Below, piece after piece: positions 25,001 to 34,810 of a stretch of DNA of 64,000 nucleotides. A program made the translations under genes and the position numbers. This stretch comes from Adiantum capillus-veneris (taxonomy: Eukaryota > Streptophyta > Polypodiopsida > Polypodiales > Pteridaceae), in assembly GCA_014529385.2 (NCBI GenBank), contig CM043971.1:54101209-54165208 (forward strand). Direction: 5' to 3'. The stretch's first letter is position 1. Every line of letters starts with the position of its first letter. Below the pieces are notes generated by a model, which was given only the letters and a program-made list of their open reading frames with translations, made no database searches and had not been told where the DNA came from.

Positions 25001-25240
25001 AACACGTCTATTGGGTTGCAAGATTGATGCTTGTTGGGCAGCGCCAGAGTCCGACGAGTTATAATTGGCAACAACTCGATCTATAATAGATGGATCGAAC
25101 TCGCCAAATTCGTGAACGTGCTGCAAAGAAACACGTCTTGTCCGTCGCACAGCATGCTTGCATTGATTACAAGGACATAAGACCCTCGTTGAGAGATAGG
25201 TGTTTCGGTTGGACGGTCCCACATCCTCGTCGCTACTCAT
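22066..25240 (-). pseudogene. CACTA transposase, TNP2 family, five exons, one nonsense codon
   Basis: Predicted exons are 25240-24708, 24611-23872, 23788-22899, 22818-22456 and 22374-22066, all with GT...AG introns. Exon 1 has Cys/His residues of the transposase-associated domain (LCPCNQCKH). Exon 2 carries CPKC and the MDGVNPFG motif, whose Asp (24179-24181) is a candidate catalytic residue. Exon 3 has ACVTCGPRLNARR and LDPMHILKNV. Exon 4 fits the DUF4216 region found behind TNP2. The protein cuts and joins the element's ends in the nucleus. An in-frame TAG at 23529-23531, where the family usually has Trp after LPY, stops it midway. Otherwise the frames are open, so loss of function looks recent. 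The gene is followed after about 270 bp by the second element gene in the same direction. Confidence 0.88.
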
Positions 25241-25302
25241 AATGAGGATAAAAAACTTATAACCTGGACAACAAATTTAATATTCTATTGGCATTCTTCG
25301 TC

Positions 25303-25305
25303 TTA

Positions 25306-25376
<71 letters not shown>
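25303..25376. repeat. (CT)n microsatellite upstream of the transposase gene
   Basis: About 36 CT dinucleotides with one GT interruption, 60 bp upstream of the transposase ATG on the antisense side. It would read as a GA tract in the leader or promoter of that gene. Confidence 0.95.
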
Positions 25377-25378
<2 letters not shown>

Positions 25379-25714
25379 ACCTCACATTCTCTAGTCATGT
25401 CCAATCCCCGCACACCTCGGTCTACAGGTGCACGGAGATCAGAACCACCGGGTTATAATCTCGTCTTTATTGGTCAATACCTATATTTGTGGGTACAAGA
25501 AATCTACACACCCACGTCTACATGATACTGCATGTAGTGGACAAAACCCCTTTGCCTCTTCTCTAGCTGTAGCACTTCACAGCATCTTAACATCTTTTCA
25601 CAGTAGATCTTTTCACTGTTCGTCTAACTCTAAACCCTAAACCGTAAGTAATTCTTGCGTGGACTCGATCTAACGTAAATAAGCGTAAATCTAAATAAAC
25701 GTAAATCTAACTAA

Positions 25715-25810
25715 AAATAAACCTAAATCTAATTTAACGTAAGTCTACATCTAACCTAATCTTTAACGTCTTTTGGGATAGTTTCCTACGACGTTAAAAC
25801 TCTCTTCTTC

Positions 25811-25850
<40 letters not shown>
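25715..25850. repeat. First copy of a ~115-bp direct repeat inside the CACTA element
   Basis: The stretch from AAATAAACCTAAATCTAATT to the CTTCTTCTTGTGTGTG microsatellite recurs at 26408-26525 with few differences, offset about 690 bp. The pair encloses the captured HIPP fragment. The (GT)n tract at 25813-25850 ends this copy. Telomere-like CCCTAAA words occur just upstream (25629-25640). Confidence 0.88.
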
Positions 25851-25853
<3 letters not shown>

Positions 25854-25983
25854 CCTAAATAAACCTAAGTCTAATCTAATATAACATAAATCTAAATCTA
25901 ACGTAAATTATGTTATATTAAAAACAAAGAACTAAACTAATAGGGATTATAAGAACCTTAAAACTGATTTAACACATAATTTT

Positions 25984-26346
25984 TCACATAACTCGGCAAG
26001 AGTTGGCATTCTCATCACTAAAGATGTGAGAGTTAACTTCCGACGGTGACGCTGCCTCATCTCCATCCACATCTGACGACAGCAATTGGCCCTTTAGACC
26101 GTTCTTGCTCTTGTTACTAACTTTGAAGTTGCTGTTGAATGACTAGAGGTTGTCTAGATGGTCATTGTGTCGGGGATGTAGTGACTCTTGCCGCCTTGAA
26201 GATCCACCTTCTTCCCTATCTTCTGAAGACATTTCACCAGTACTTTTGGATCGACGGAGCCCACCATGAGTGAAGGCAGCAATACCCTATATTCCATTGA
26301 GGGCTTTCTTCACCCGCTTCATGCAGGCATCGCAGTCTATGGAGAC
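25984..26346 (-). pseudogene. Captured fragment of a heavy-metal-associated isoprenylated plant protein (HIPP) gene
   Basis: Read on the minus strand from 26346, the sequence gives VSIDCDACMKRVKKALNGI, the first half of an HMA domain with the metal-binding CxxC. It then meets a TAG. In a second frame it gives VGSVDPKVLVKCLQKIGKK, the second half of the HMA fold. Back in the first frame, after another TAG, a polar linker leads to FSDENANSCRVM and a TGA (25984-25986). The last four residues CRVM form a CaaX prenylation box, and the FSDEN-N-C ending is typical of HIPPs, cytosolic or membrane-attached metal-binding proteins. Stops and frameshifts show it is not functional. It lies antisense inside the transposon, in the same direction as the transposon genes, and is flanked by direct repeats. 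Confidence 0.85.
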
Positions 26347-26407
26347 CTAAATCTAATCTAATATAACGTAAATCTAAATCTAGCGTAAATAAACATAAAT
26401 CTAGTTA

Positions 26408-26525
26408 AAAATAAACCTAAATCTAATTTAATGTAAGTCTACATATAACCTAATCTTTAACGTCTTTTAAGATAGTTTCCTACGACGTTATAACTCTCTT
26501 CTTCTTGTGTGTGTGCGCGTGTGTG
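26408..26525. repeat. Second copy of the ~115-bp direct repeat
   Basis: Collinear with 25715-25830, including AGATAGTTTCCTACGACGTT and the CTTCTTCTTGTGTGTG end, with about half a dozen differences. Confidence 0.88.
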
Positions 26526-26699
26526 GATATGTGTGCCAATAAAAAGAGATAAATGGTATAACCTTTCTATCACCCATGCCAAGTATGATAGATTGATTAT
26601 GCCATTTCCCTCTTGAATAATAGGTCTTGAGTTCAACTCCTCGTTGGCTAGATCTTTAGGTCTTTTAATTTTAATTAGTTTCCTACGATGTTAAATTAG

Positions 26700-26935
26700 T
26701 TTCTCTCTCTTTCTCTCTCAATGTGTGTGCGTTTTTTTGGATCGTATGCATGTTTTCTCTCTCTTTTCCTCTCTCAATGTGTGCGTTTTTGGTTTATGCA
26801 TGTTCTCTCTCTCTTTTCCTCTCTCAATGCGTGCGTTTTTTGTTTATGCATGCTCTCTCTCTCTCTTTTTCTCTCTCAATGTGTGTGTGCATTCTTTGTT
26901 TATGTATGTGTGTGTGCGTTTTTGTTTTTGTTTGT
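26700..26935. repeat. 50-59-bp minisatellite, four copies
   Basis: Units of the form CTCTCTTT(T)CCTCTCTCAA, TGTGTGCGTTTTT, GTTTATGCATG repeat, with CAATG(T/C)GTG at about 26718, 26777, 26827 and 26877. The three overlapping plus-strand open frames here are products of the repeat, not genes. Confidence 0.9.
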
Positions 26936-26936
26936 A

Positions 26937-26974
<38 letters not shown>

Positions 26975-27078
26975 AACACTATGTGTGTGTGAGAGAGAGA
27001 GAGAGAGGGAGAGAGAAAGAGGGGAAGGGAACATGAGAATGAGGAGAGGGAAGGAGCATACCTGGCTCTCCTTCCTCT

Positions 27079-27158
<80 letters not shown>
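26936..27158. repeat. Compound (CT)n / (GA)n / (GT)n microsatellites near the CACTA right end
   Basis: A CT run at 26940-26970, GA at 26991-27020, GT at 27083-27118 and GA at 27124-27155 leave only short unique stretches between them. Confidence 0.92.
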
Positions 27159-27234
27159 GGGAGAGCGTTACCTGCTCCTTGCTTGAGGGCGTCGAAAAAC
27201 TCAGATCTGAGATCTGAGTTTTTGGGCGCGCTCG

Positions 27235-27360
27235 GTTATTTTTTTAGCCCAGCCGGCGTCGCTATGAGCGTCGCAAATTTCTTTGTAAATTTGCGACGCT
27301 CATAGCGACGCCGGGATTTTTTTTTTTGAACGTCGCTGTGTGAGCGTCACTAATATGAAT
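27235..27360. repeat. Right subterminal repeats of the CACTA element
   Basis: GGCGTCGCTATGAGCGTCGC, GCGACGCTCATAGCGACGCC, GAACGTCGCTGTGTGAGCGTC: the same motif as at the left end. An internal inverted repeat around 27247-27315 could fold as a hairpin. Confidence 0.85.
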
Positions 27361-27377
27361 AGCCTCTTGTAGTGGAA

Positions 27378-28265
27378 TTAAGAAATCTAATATAGCTAGT
27401 TTTACTATCAATAGGCACTAAAGGTCAACTTATAATCCCATGGGTAATCCTTCTAATGGTCTATAGTCAAGTTAAAGCTATTTAATTGTGACAGCAAATT
27501 GTTTAATGTCCTAAGGCTGACTAGAGGCTTTTTCTCTTTTGGAAGACCTTCAATATTATATATGATAAAGGAAGTTACACTTGAAATAATTGCCTAGATA
27601 TATTCCCTTTTCCATTGACCCCCCAAAGCGTCTTTGTTTAGACTTTTTTTCCACGTAGAGTCTTAACTGATTTTTGGCTCCCCTCCCCCCCCCCCCCCCC
27701 CCCCCCTCTCCCCCTTTTCTTTTTGAGTGGTTGTGCTGATTGTATCTTTGGGGGGTAATCTTGGCATTGTTACCGTCCCCAAACTCATCACAATGGAAAA
27801 CTCCCTTTATAATACCTAAGCTATGGGGAAATGTACTAAAGAAGCCCTCTAGAAAGAACTGACACACTGCACATAATGCTTCATAATATTGGAGTAAGAA
27901 CCTAAAGTAACTATTAATAATTAGGAATATTGTTTGCAGTATTAAAGGAATATTTCCTAATGCTCTACCTTGGTTAAACTAGCTTATCAGAATTTCTAAT
28001 TAATAAACCTAGACAAGGGACTATGATGTAAAAGTATATTGAATCTAAGGTAGAATACTTAACAAGAATGCTAAATACTTTGTTACTAATCACTGTTAAA
28101 TTAGGAAAGCATGGATGTTAGAAAATAAAATAAGCAATAATGATGGTTAGAAAACACCTGTATGTGCTGATGGCCATGATTGATTTGACAAGTGGACATG
28201 ACAAAGATTGCATGATGTTCAAAAACCTTTTGCAATGTGTTCATGTACAAAATAGCAGATATAGG
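27378..28265. other. Non-coding stretch with a poly-C tract
   Basis: AT-rich continuation of the CACTA target sequence. A run of about 22 consecutive C lies within 27680-27708. The minus ORF at 27556-27867 is driven by this tract (poly-Gly) and is not a gene. Confidence 0.6.
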
Positions 28266-28270
28266 AAATA

Positions 28271-28400
28271 CCTCTAGGAGGCACATGAGTGGGAAGAGGC
28301 AACAACCCTATATTGAACAAAATCCAAACAAAATACCTCTAGGAGGCACATGAGTGGGAAGAGGCAACAACCCTATATTGAACAAAATCCAAACAAAATA
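28271..28400. repeat. Perfect 65-bp tandem duplication
   Basis: Units 28271-28335 and 28336-28400 (CCTCTAGGAGGCACATGAGT...) are identical by eye, so the duplication is recent or corrected. It lies 70 bp downstream of the stop of the ORF at 28470-28871. Confidence 0.95.
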
Positions 28401-28469
28401 GAGAACCCTATAACCTATCTATTTGCACCACACTTAGGATCATGGGAAGAGGATATTGTATACATTGGT

Positions 28470-28871
28470 TTATAGTCGTAAGGTTAGGCGTCTATCTTCA
28501 TACTCAAGATAGATATAGTCATCCTCAGTGAGACCGTATGCTTCCTTGGTGGCATCTATTGGTTCTGCTTCATATCCTTGTGCATATATGTTAATGAATA
28601 TTGCTACCGTATGTGGGTAGTCATTTTGTGAGAAGGGGTAAGATTGTGCCAAGGGGGCAATATCCTCTATTGCATAGGGATTACTTGTGGTCAATAGATG
28701 CATCAACCATTCTAGCTCCTCAAAAATTTCCTCGCTTATTAGATTAGCTACCAGGTCCCATTGAGAGATAAGTTCAAGGTAGATCATGTGAAACACTTGA
28801 GAAAGATAAAGAGGATAACTTTCACCAAAAGTAAAATAAGCAGAGGTAGAGGACTCTTGTGAACTAGCCAT
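28470..28871 (-). CDS. Unrecognised acidic 133-aa ORF
   Basis: Starts MASSQESSTSAYFTFGESYP and is rich in Glu, Asp, Tyr and Leu, ending in YEDRRLTLRL. No domain, signal peptide or membrane segment was recognised. A TATATATATA stretch lies at about 29050-29060, roughly 180 bp upstream of the ATG, and could act as a TATA box. It lies downstream and in the same direction as the decayed gypsy pol at 29.4-33.2 kb, so it may be an extra 3' ORF of that element. A host gene remnant or chance frame is also possible. Confidence 0.4.
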   Translation of the reverse strand: MASSQESSTSAYFTFGESYPLYLSQVFHMIYLELISQWDLVANLISEEIFEELEWLMHLLTTSNPYAIEDIAPLAQSYPFSQNDYPHTVAIFINIYAQGYEAEPIDATKEAYGLTEDDYIYLEYEDRRLTLRL

Positions 28872-28899
28872 ATTTGTGAACAGAGATAGATTTGGATTA

Positions 28900-31800
28900 G
28901 GTTTCTAATAATTCTTGGGTTGGTAAGTGCACATAACATGACATTGTGATTCATGTGCACGTCTATGTTTCAATCTTTTTTGGATGGCTCTTGCTCTTTT
29001 ACTTATTTTTCATTAATTTTTTTGTTTTTTCTATATTCTATGTTTAAAGTTATATATATACATTCCCTAGGGTTTGGTAATTAAAAGGTAAGGGAGGGAA
29101 GGTTGAGAGGACATTTATAGGAAGAGACACACTAAGTTGCAGTCCCTTCTTCCTTGGACAGATCATACCTTTTAAGAGGATGTCGTTACCCTTTAGAACC
29201 ATTTATTCCAATCGGTAGCAATTGAGGTCTTTTACCAATATTTTTCTACCACCTTTGGTGCTTCATCAAGTTGCAAGGGTGGTAACGTACTCTCCCATGA
29301 GTGAACTTGAAGTGTTTCAAGAAATATCTTCAAAATGGGAGGTGTAGGTTCCTTTGTGGGGATTGACAATTGTAGGTGGAGGTTGTGCGGAAGCTTCTAT
29401 GTTGATGGATGAACTAGCTTTAGAACATGTGTGGAGTATTCAATGAATTTTTCCTTTGTGTGGTCCTCAATTGGCCTTGGAGTTACAAGATTTGGCTTGC
29501 ATGGTTCTATAGGTGACACGAAAAAAAACAACTTATGTTTAGGCACCCAAATATTATCATTGTTTTCATAGTAGCCTTGGACTTCCAATAGTCATTTAGG
29601 AACCCAATGCAGTATATGCTTGCAATTCTTGGGGAAAATGGAGAATTTCTTGCAAGGCTTCTGTTTTGAATAAGAATGAATATTAGAAGAGGTCATTAAC
29701 GAAGCTTTAGGGACCCATTGGTATGCACCCCTTGTCAAGTCACGCTGAGTCTTGGGTGCAACATTCTTTATTTCAGTCATGGAAGTTGAATCTTTAGAGT
29801 ATTGTGCCACTGAAAATGATGTTTCAACCTCTCAATTTTTCAATGTTTTGTCTTATGTCCCCTTAGGATGCAATAGCTCAGGGAATGTTTTTTGAGTGTT
29901 AGGGATAAGAGTTGGTTTTGGTGTTGTGATATTGTCGGTCCCCCAATCAATAGTACACTTAGTTGTAGAAATCCACTTATGCCTTAGTTTTATGTTACCC
30001 TCCATAGCACCACTAGACATGACCAAAAAGCTTTGAACCACAGTCTTGTTGTCATAGATGATAGGGATATGCAATTTCCAAGGATAGTGGTTTTCTTCTT
30101 CTTGATACGTTTGACTTGGAGATTTCTATTAGAGATAAAAATGAATTCCCTAATTGACACCAGACTCCATGAGATAGCAAATTATGTTGAGGTCATGTGT
30201 CCAATAATGCATTGTGTAGTACTTCCCTATAGGTGATGTTTAACTCAATTGGGTACCATAGAGGTGGGCCATAGTCTATTGAATTATCATCTATTTCAGC
30301 TTGAAATGCATGTCTAACTCCAAGATTAGCCTCTCATTGGCACCTAAGACATTGTTGTTTCTCTTGAGCCTTAGCTTGGGCTTGTATCTTGTTCAACTCT
30401 ACTTGTGCCTTGGTTGCCTTCTTTTGATGGATGGCACATAATTCCTCTTGGCTCAGAGGATCATAGTATCTTTTGAATTTACTCATATTGAGGAATCAAA
30501 CGGTCTCACTTTTGTTTACAATTTTCACACGAATGATACCTTGTGAGGTGATTTCACAGACTCTTTATTGCATATTTCAACTTTTTCTTTTCATTATGCA
30601 CTCCGTACATAAGGATCTTATCACCAAATTTGATATCCTTGTTCTTTAAATGGAAATCAAATCACTTCTTTCTCCTACCCTTCTCCACAAGTGCATTTTG
30701 CAGAGTCAATTGTCTCTCCTCATCTAACCACTCTAGGATATATAAATGCTCCAACTAAAGGGTTACCATCCCAACCTTCTTGAAAAGCTACTTGAAGGCT
30801 AGGAATGAAGAACTCCCAGGGCATAGCTGCTTGTTGGAAATATACCATCTTGAAGGGTGTGCAATAATTAGTAGCCACTTAATAAGCTATATGGTAAGCC
30901 CATAGAACTAGCGAGTCAGTTTCAAATCCCAATCTATGCAATGAGCCTCTACTATCTTGGTTAAAATAGAGATTAGAGACTTGTGGCTTGGCCATTTGCT
31001 TGTGGATAATGAGGTGCAAAGTTATGGTGGGATATCATGAAGCTTGTCGTTAGTTCTCTTATTACTTCATTTATAAATGGGTACCATTGTCACTCAAAAT
31101 TTCAAAGGGACAACCAAATCGTGTAATAATGTTCTCAAAGAGAAAATTAGATGTTGTCCTTGCGTTAGCCTTGCATGAAGCCTTAGCTTCAACCCACTTT
31201 GTGACATAGTTAGTGGCAACAATAATGTACCAAGGTTGAGTGTTACAGACTGCTGGACTAATCAGACCTACAAAGTCTAAGCCCCATTTTTAAATGGTTG
31301 AGTCACTTTAATAGGATGTAAGGGCATCTTATCTTTTCACTGTGTGTTTTTTTAATGTTGCATTCAGCACACCCTTTTGCAAAAAATGATGGATCCTTAA
31401 ATAAGGTGGGGCACCAATATCTTGATTGTAAGACCTTTCTTGTAGTTAGTTCTCCTAAAAAATATCCTCTAGCTATGCCCATATATGCCTCTTGCAATAT
31501 GTACAAATACTTATCCTACAAACACATCATCTAAGAATATCATCTTTCCCTAGTTTATAGGGGGTTCCAATAATTAGGCAATAAGGTTTACATTCCTTGA
31601 GTAGATTTCAAGCTACATGTTTAGAAAATTCCTTGGTGGCAAACCATTAACTAAAAAGTTTACAATCTTCTCACTCCACTCAAGCACAGTCTCAACTATG
31701 AATAGTGAAGTATCATGTGATTCATCATCAACTCTAGTAGGGGCTTCACCATTGGGTATGTGAGACAAATGATCTGCCATGACATGTAGTTTACCGGGTC

Positions 31801-33235
31801 TCAGTACAATGGTGAAATCAACCTCAAGAAGAATTAGTAACCATAGCAAAATTGGTTTACTTCATAGATCATAGCTAAACCTTCTCACTCTGTATAGTGG
31901 TGTAGTTCCTTTTAGGATAATTCAATTTGTGATTGGCAAAGCTAATGGGGTAGTCTAATTTATGTTCTTGTGATAGAGTTAGAACACACCCAATAACAAA
32001 GTTTCATGCACTAATATGCACATGGAAGATAACATTCCAGTGAGGTGCCCTTAAAATTGGGGTGCTTTCTAGCTTCGATAGTTCATAGGCCTTGTCACAC
32101 TCTTTGGTCCATTTATGTTCAATGAGAAGCTTATATAAGGGACAAGCTATCTAAAAAAAAATAATAGAATAAATCGTTGATAATAACCGACATGCCCCAT
32201 GCATCTTTGAACTCCCTTATAGTTAGTGGGTGGTGGAAATTGTAGAATTCCTTTAATTTTGACTTCATCTATGGAGATACCATTCTTGGGATTTTGTGTA
32301 CACAACCTACACTCCCCCATGGTATAATATTTAAAATTCTTAGGTGCATGGTGTAAGTCTATGGGATATTGTTGTGCTATGGACTATGCTTTTACTTCTG
32401 GTTCTTTTTTTTTTTTGTTGAGCTAACTCTTGGTTTTGGTATCTCCTTGCAATATGACTCAATTTTGGCTTCTTTGCAATCCCTAATCATGCAATGTGAA
32501 TGGGTCATGGAGTACACCACATGAAATTTTGAAGGTATTTGCCCCAATTTTCTATCAACTTTCAATGAGCATCACATGCCCCCACATAACTAAGACATTC
32601 TCTAGTGTATTTCTTTTCATTCCTTTGAGCACACTTATTTTCTCGATATTGTTGCCTCCTAAATCTTTTATTTTACTCCTTTTGTCTAATTTTTTATTAC
32701 AAGTTTTCTCTAATGCAGAATCTTTGGATGAATTGCTACTCGTGTCCTCTTGTCTTTAGGATAGATTGTCATATAGGGTACTATTGGGCTCCGAATGGTT
32801 TGTTTTCATATTTGTGCCAATATTTGGTCTAAATTCTTCATCAAGCTCAAAGTCAATTTCAATTAATAATTCAAACTCCAGATCACGTGGGCTATAGTAT
32901 TTTGAGAGACTACTAGTTTCAATGTTAGTTAAGTCTTTGTACTCTATGCAATTAGAAGCTATATGCATTGCTTCTATCTGCTAAAGAGTATAGTAGCCTC
33001 CACTCCCAAGACATGATGATGTGTGTCAAGTTATGTACTCTCTACTAAAGATAGAGGTGGATGCTCTCTGAATGGTGTGGATTCATTGATAGCATCGCTA
33101 CCACAACAATCATTGCCAATGTCGGATAAACTCCCATGTGTGACAATGTGCTAGTGTGTTGGAATACTTGTATCTGGATTGTAAGGACTTGCACTACAAA
33201 ATCTTGTGCATATGCACACTTCTAAAGTGAACACT
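28900..33235 (-). mobile_element. Degraded Ty3/gypsy element, related to the one at 1-2426
   Basis: Minus-strand reading, high to low coordinates: an acidic linker near 32968-32756 ending in SEPNSTLYDN (compare the region at 40-100); RT fragments about 32340-32050; RNase H end at 31849-31613 (KLHVMADHLSHIPNGEAP); integrase zinc finger at 31506-31303 (MYILQEAYMG, YWCPTLFKD, CAEC); integrase core near 31130-31040 (SDNGTHF); and downstream blocks with WVPK motifs at 29810-29400. Many stops and frameshifts occur. The match of the H2C2 and RNase H parts to 1990-2420 shows the same family. No LTRs were recognised. Confidence 0.8.
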
Positions 33236-33240
33236 GTAAG

Positions 33241-34810
33241 GAAAATACATCCGTTCGGAAGGGGACCGGCACACAATCAACATGCCTCTCTATAGCCCAA
33301 GATATGCACATCACCCCTAACCACTAGAGTTCACCTTCAAAACTCGACAATCTCACAGGAAAACCACCGCTTGCACACAACCATACGCACACGCCCAATG
33401 TAGAAACACCAATATAGTCTAATCATCCCACACAGCTTGATTCACTGCCTTCACCACACATACAACCTCTCCATATCCCTTTGTGCACAACAGACCATCG
33501 GGGGGACACAACTGCCGACACACGCTCGGAAACACACACACACAACAAAGAAGAGAAGGGGCAAGGGGGAATGAACACGAGATTACATCAATGATGGCTT
33601 CACTTTTCAAAAGATGAAAAATTACACAAGATATCTCCAAGCCGGCACACCCTTGGTGAGCACAAAACATCAACAAGTAGCTCTTTGGCTCTGCACAAAC
33701 TCCATAGCCACACCTCAGCTCCACACAATCGGGTTTGACAATCAATAGCGGAGCAAAAATGGCTCTCCAGAATTAAACTCTCAAAAAGCCCCTTGGTCCT
33801 CCCGCACTACTTGCCCAAGAAGGAACCCCCTCAAAAAATCAGAAATCCTCCCTTATAGGAGCCCCTTCAAAGACCAAAAAAGAAAAACAAATTGCTCCCT
33901 TTGCTCATGTAGACAACTGAGCTTTTTTTAGCATTCTCTATGCATTGCCGACCACTTGTCACACTCCATTTCAGGATTGCATGATGCTTACACATCAACC
34001 AAGTTTCCAATCTCAAGCTATGTGAGAACCGCCCTTTATAGGCCTTGGCATGACCCTTCAACTTCACCACATGACTGACCGCTAGTTGCAACAACGACAC
34101 CATCGTTTCTCCCCAGGCTCTCCCTTAGAAAAGTTTGACCATGGGTGTGGGAACCACCTCTACTACATCACTAGCTAACCGCCAGTTAACGGTGCCATTG
34201 TGACCACTTGTGCAACACCCAAACACGCCATCACGCACCCAAAATTTCCACCAAATGCCACCTCGCAGTCGCGAGCAGCGCCCAACTGCCATGGCCAAAT
34301 CAACTGAGAGCTCTCTTCCTCCCTCTTTATGTCTCCAAATGGGCTCACAACCCATCCCAAATAGACCGCCATCCTTCCATCTCGTCCCTCGTGTGGGATT
34401 AAACAGGGCACCATGTGGCAGCTCCACAAGTGTTCAAGCTCTCGAGTCCCAAAAATCTCCAAAAAAACTCTTTTTTTTTGCCCAAATTCATAGACCTGCC
34501 ATTCTTTGCATAGAGCTCCTCTCCTTGAGCCATAAATTTCCCTTGAAACTCCATGTTTTCAGCTTTGATCTCGACTTTGCCAAGCATTCCAATCACTGGT
34601 CCAAAAATTGAAACAATCATTAGTATTGATATGCTCAACAATGGGTCCCCAACTTCAATGGGCTATAACTTCATGCTTCAGAGTCCGTTTAACATGCTGT
34701 CTCTTCCTATTAGGTCCATATACTTCCCTTTACCCCTGCAAACTTTTTCAACCTTTAAAAATCACGAGATGACATTCTCTCTAAAGCAATCAAAGTGGCC
34801 CAAAACCGGC
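33241..34810 (-). repeat. C-family LTR, second copy, left part (split by element A)
   Basis: It aligns with 45961-46610 over its left 650 bp (CTAACCACTAGAGTTCACCTTC and following) and less closely with 16826 onwards. It stops at CAAAACCGGC, where element A begins, and continues at 43624. It is read as the 3' LTR of an antisense C element whose 5' LTR starts at 45961. Open frames in it (for example 34125-34427) are not supported as genes. Confidence 0.72.
34806..34810. other. Target site duplication of element A, left copy
   Basis: CCGGC directly before the LTR; the same five bases follow the other LTR at 43619-43623. Confidence 0.9.

Larger units (their letters stand above)
19872..27374 (-). 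mobile_element. Complete CACTA (En/Spm-type) DNA transposon
   Basis: Ends are CACTACAAGAGG at 19872 and its inverse CCTCTTGTAGTG ending at 27374. They are flanked by a 3-bp target duplication GAA at 19869-19871 and 27375-27377. Subterminal regions carry many GCGACG/CGTCGC motifs. Both genes lie on the minus strand: a TNP2-type transposase (25240-22066) and a second gene with the Transposase_24 domain (21793-20459). Between the 5' end and the transposase lies about 2 kb of repeats enclosing a captured host-gene fragment. Length is 7503 bp. It is intact apart from one nonsense codon in the transposase. Confidence 0.95.

Noticed and set aside
26721-27158. Three overlapping plus-strand open frames of 89-145 codons
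   Set aside because: They are translations of the CT/GT minisatellite and microsatellites in three frames; composition is only the repeat.
27556-27867. Minus-strand 103-aa ORF with a poly-Gly run
   Set aside because: Its open length depends on the poly-C tract; no domain or start context.
34125-34611. Several 95-133 codon ORFs on both strands
   Set aside because: They lie in C-family LTR sequence, overlap each other and have no recognisable domain.
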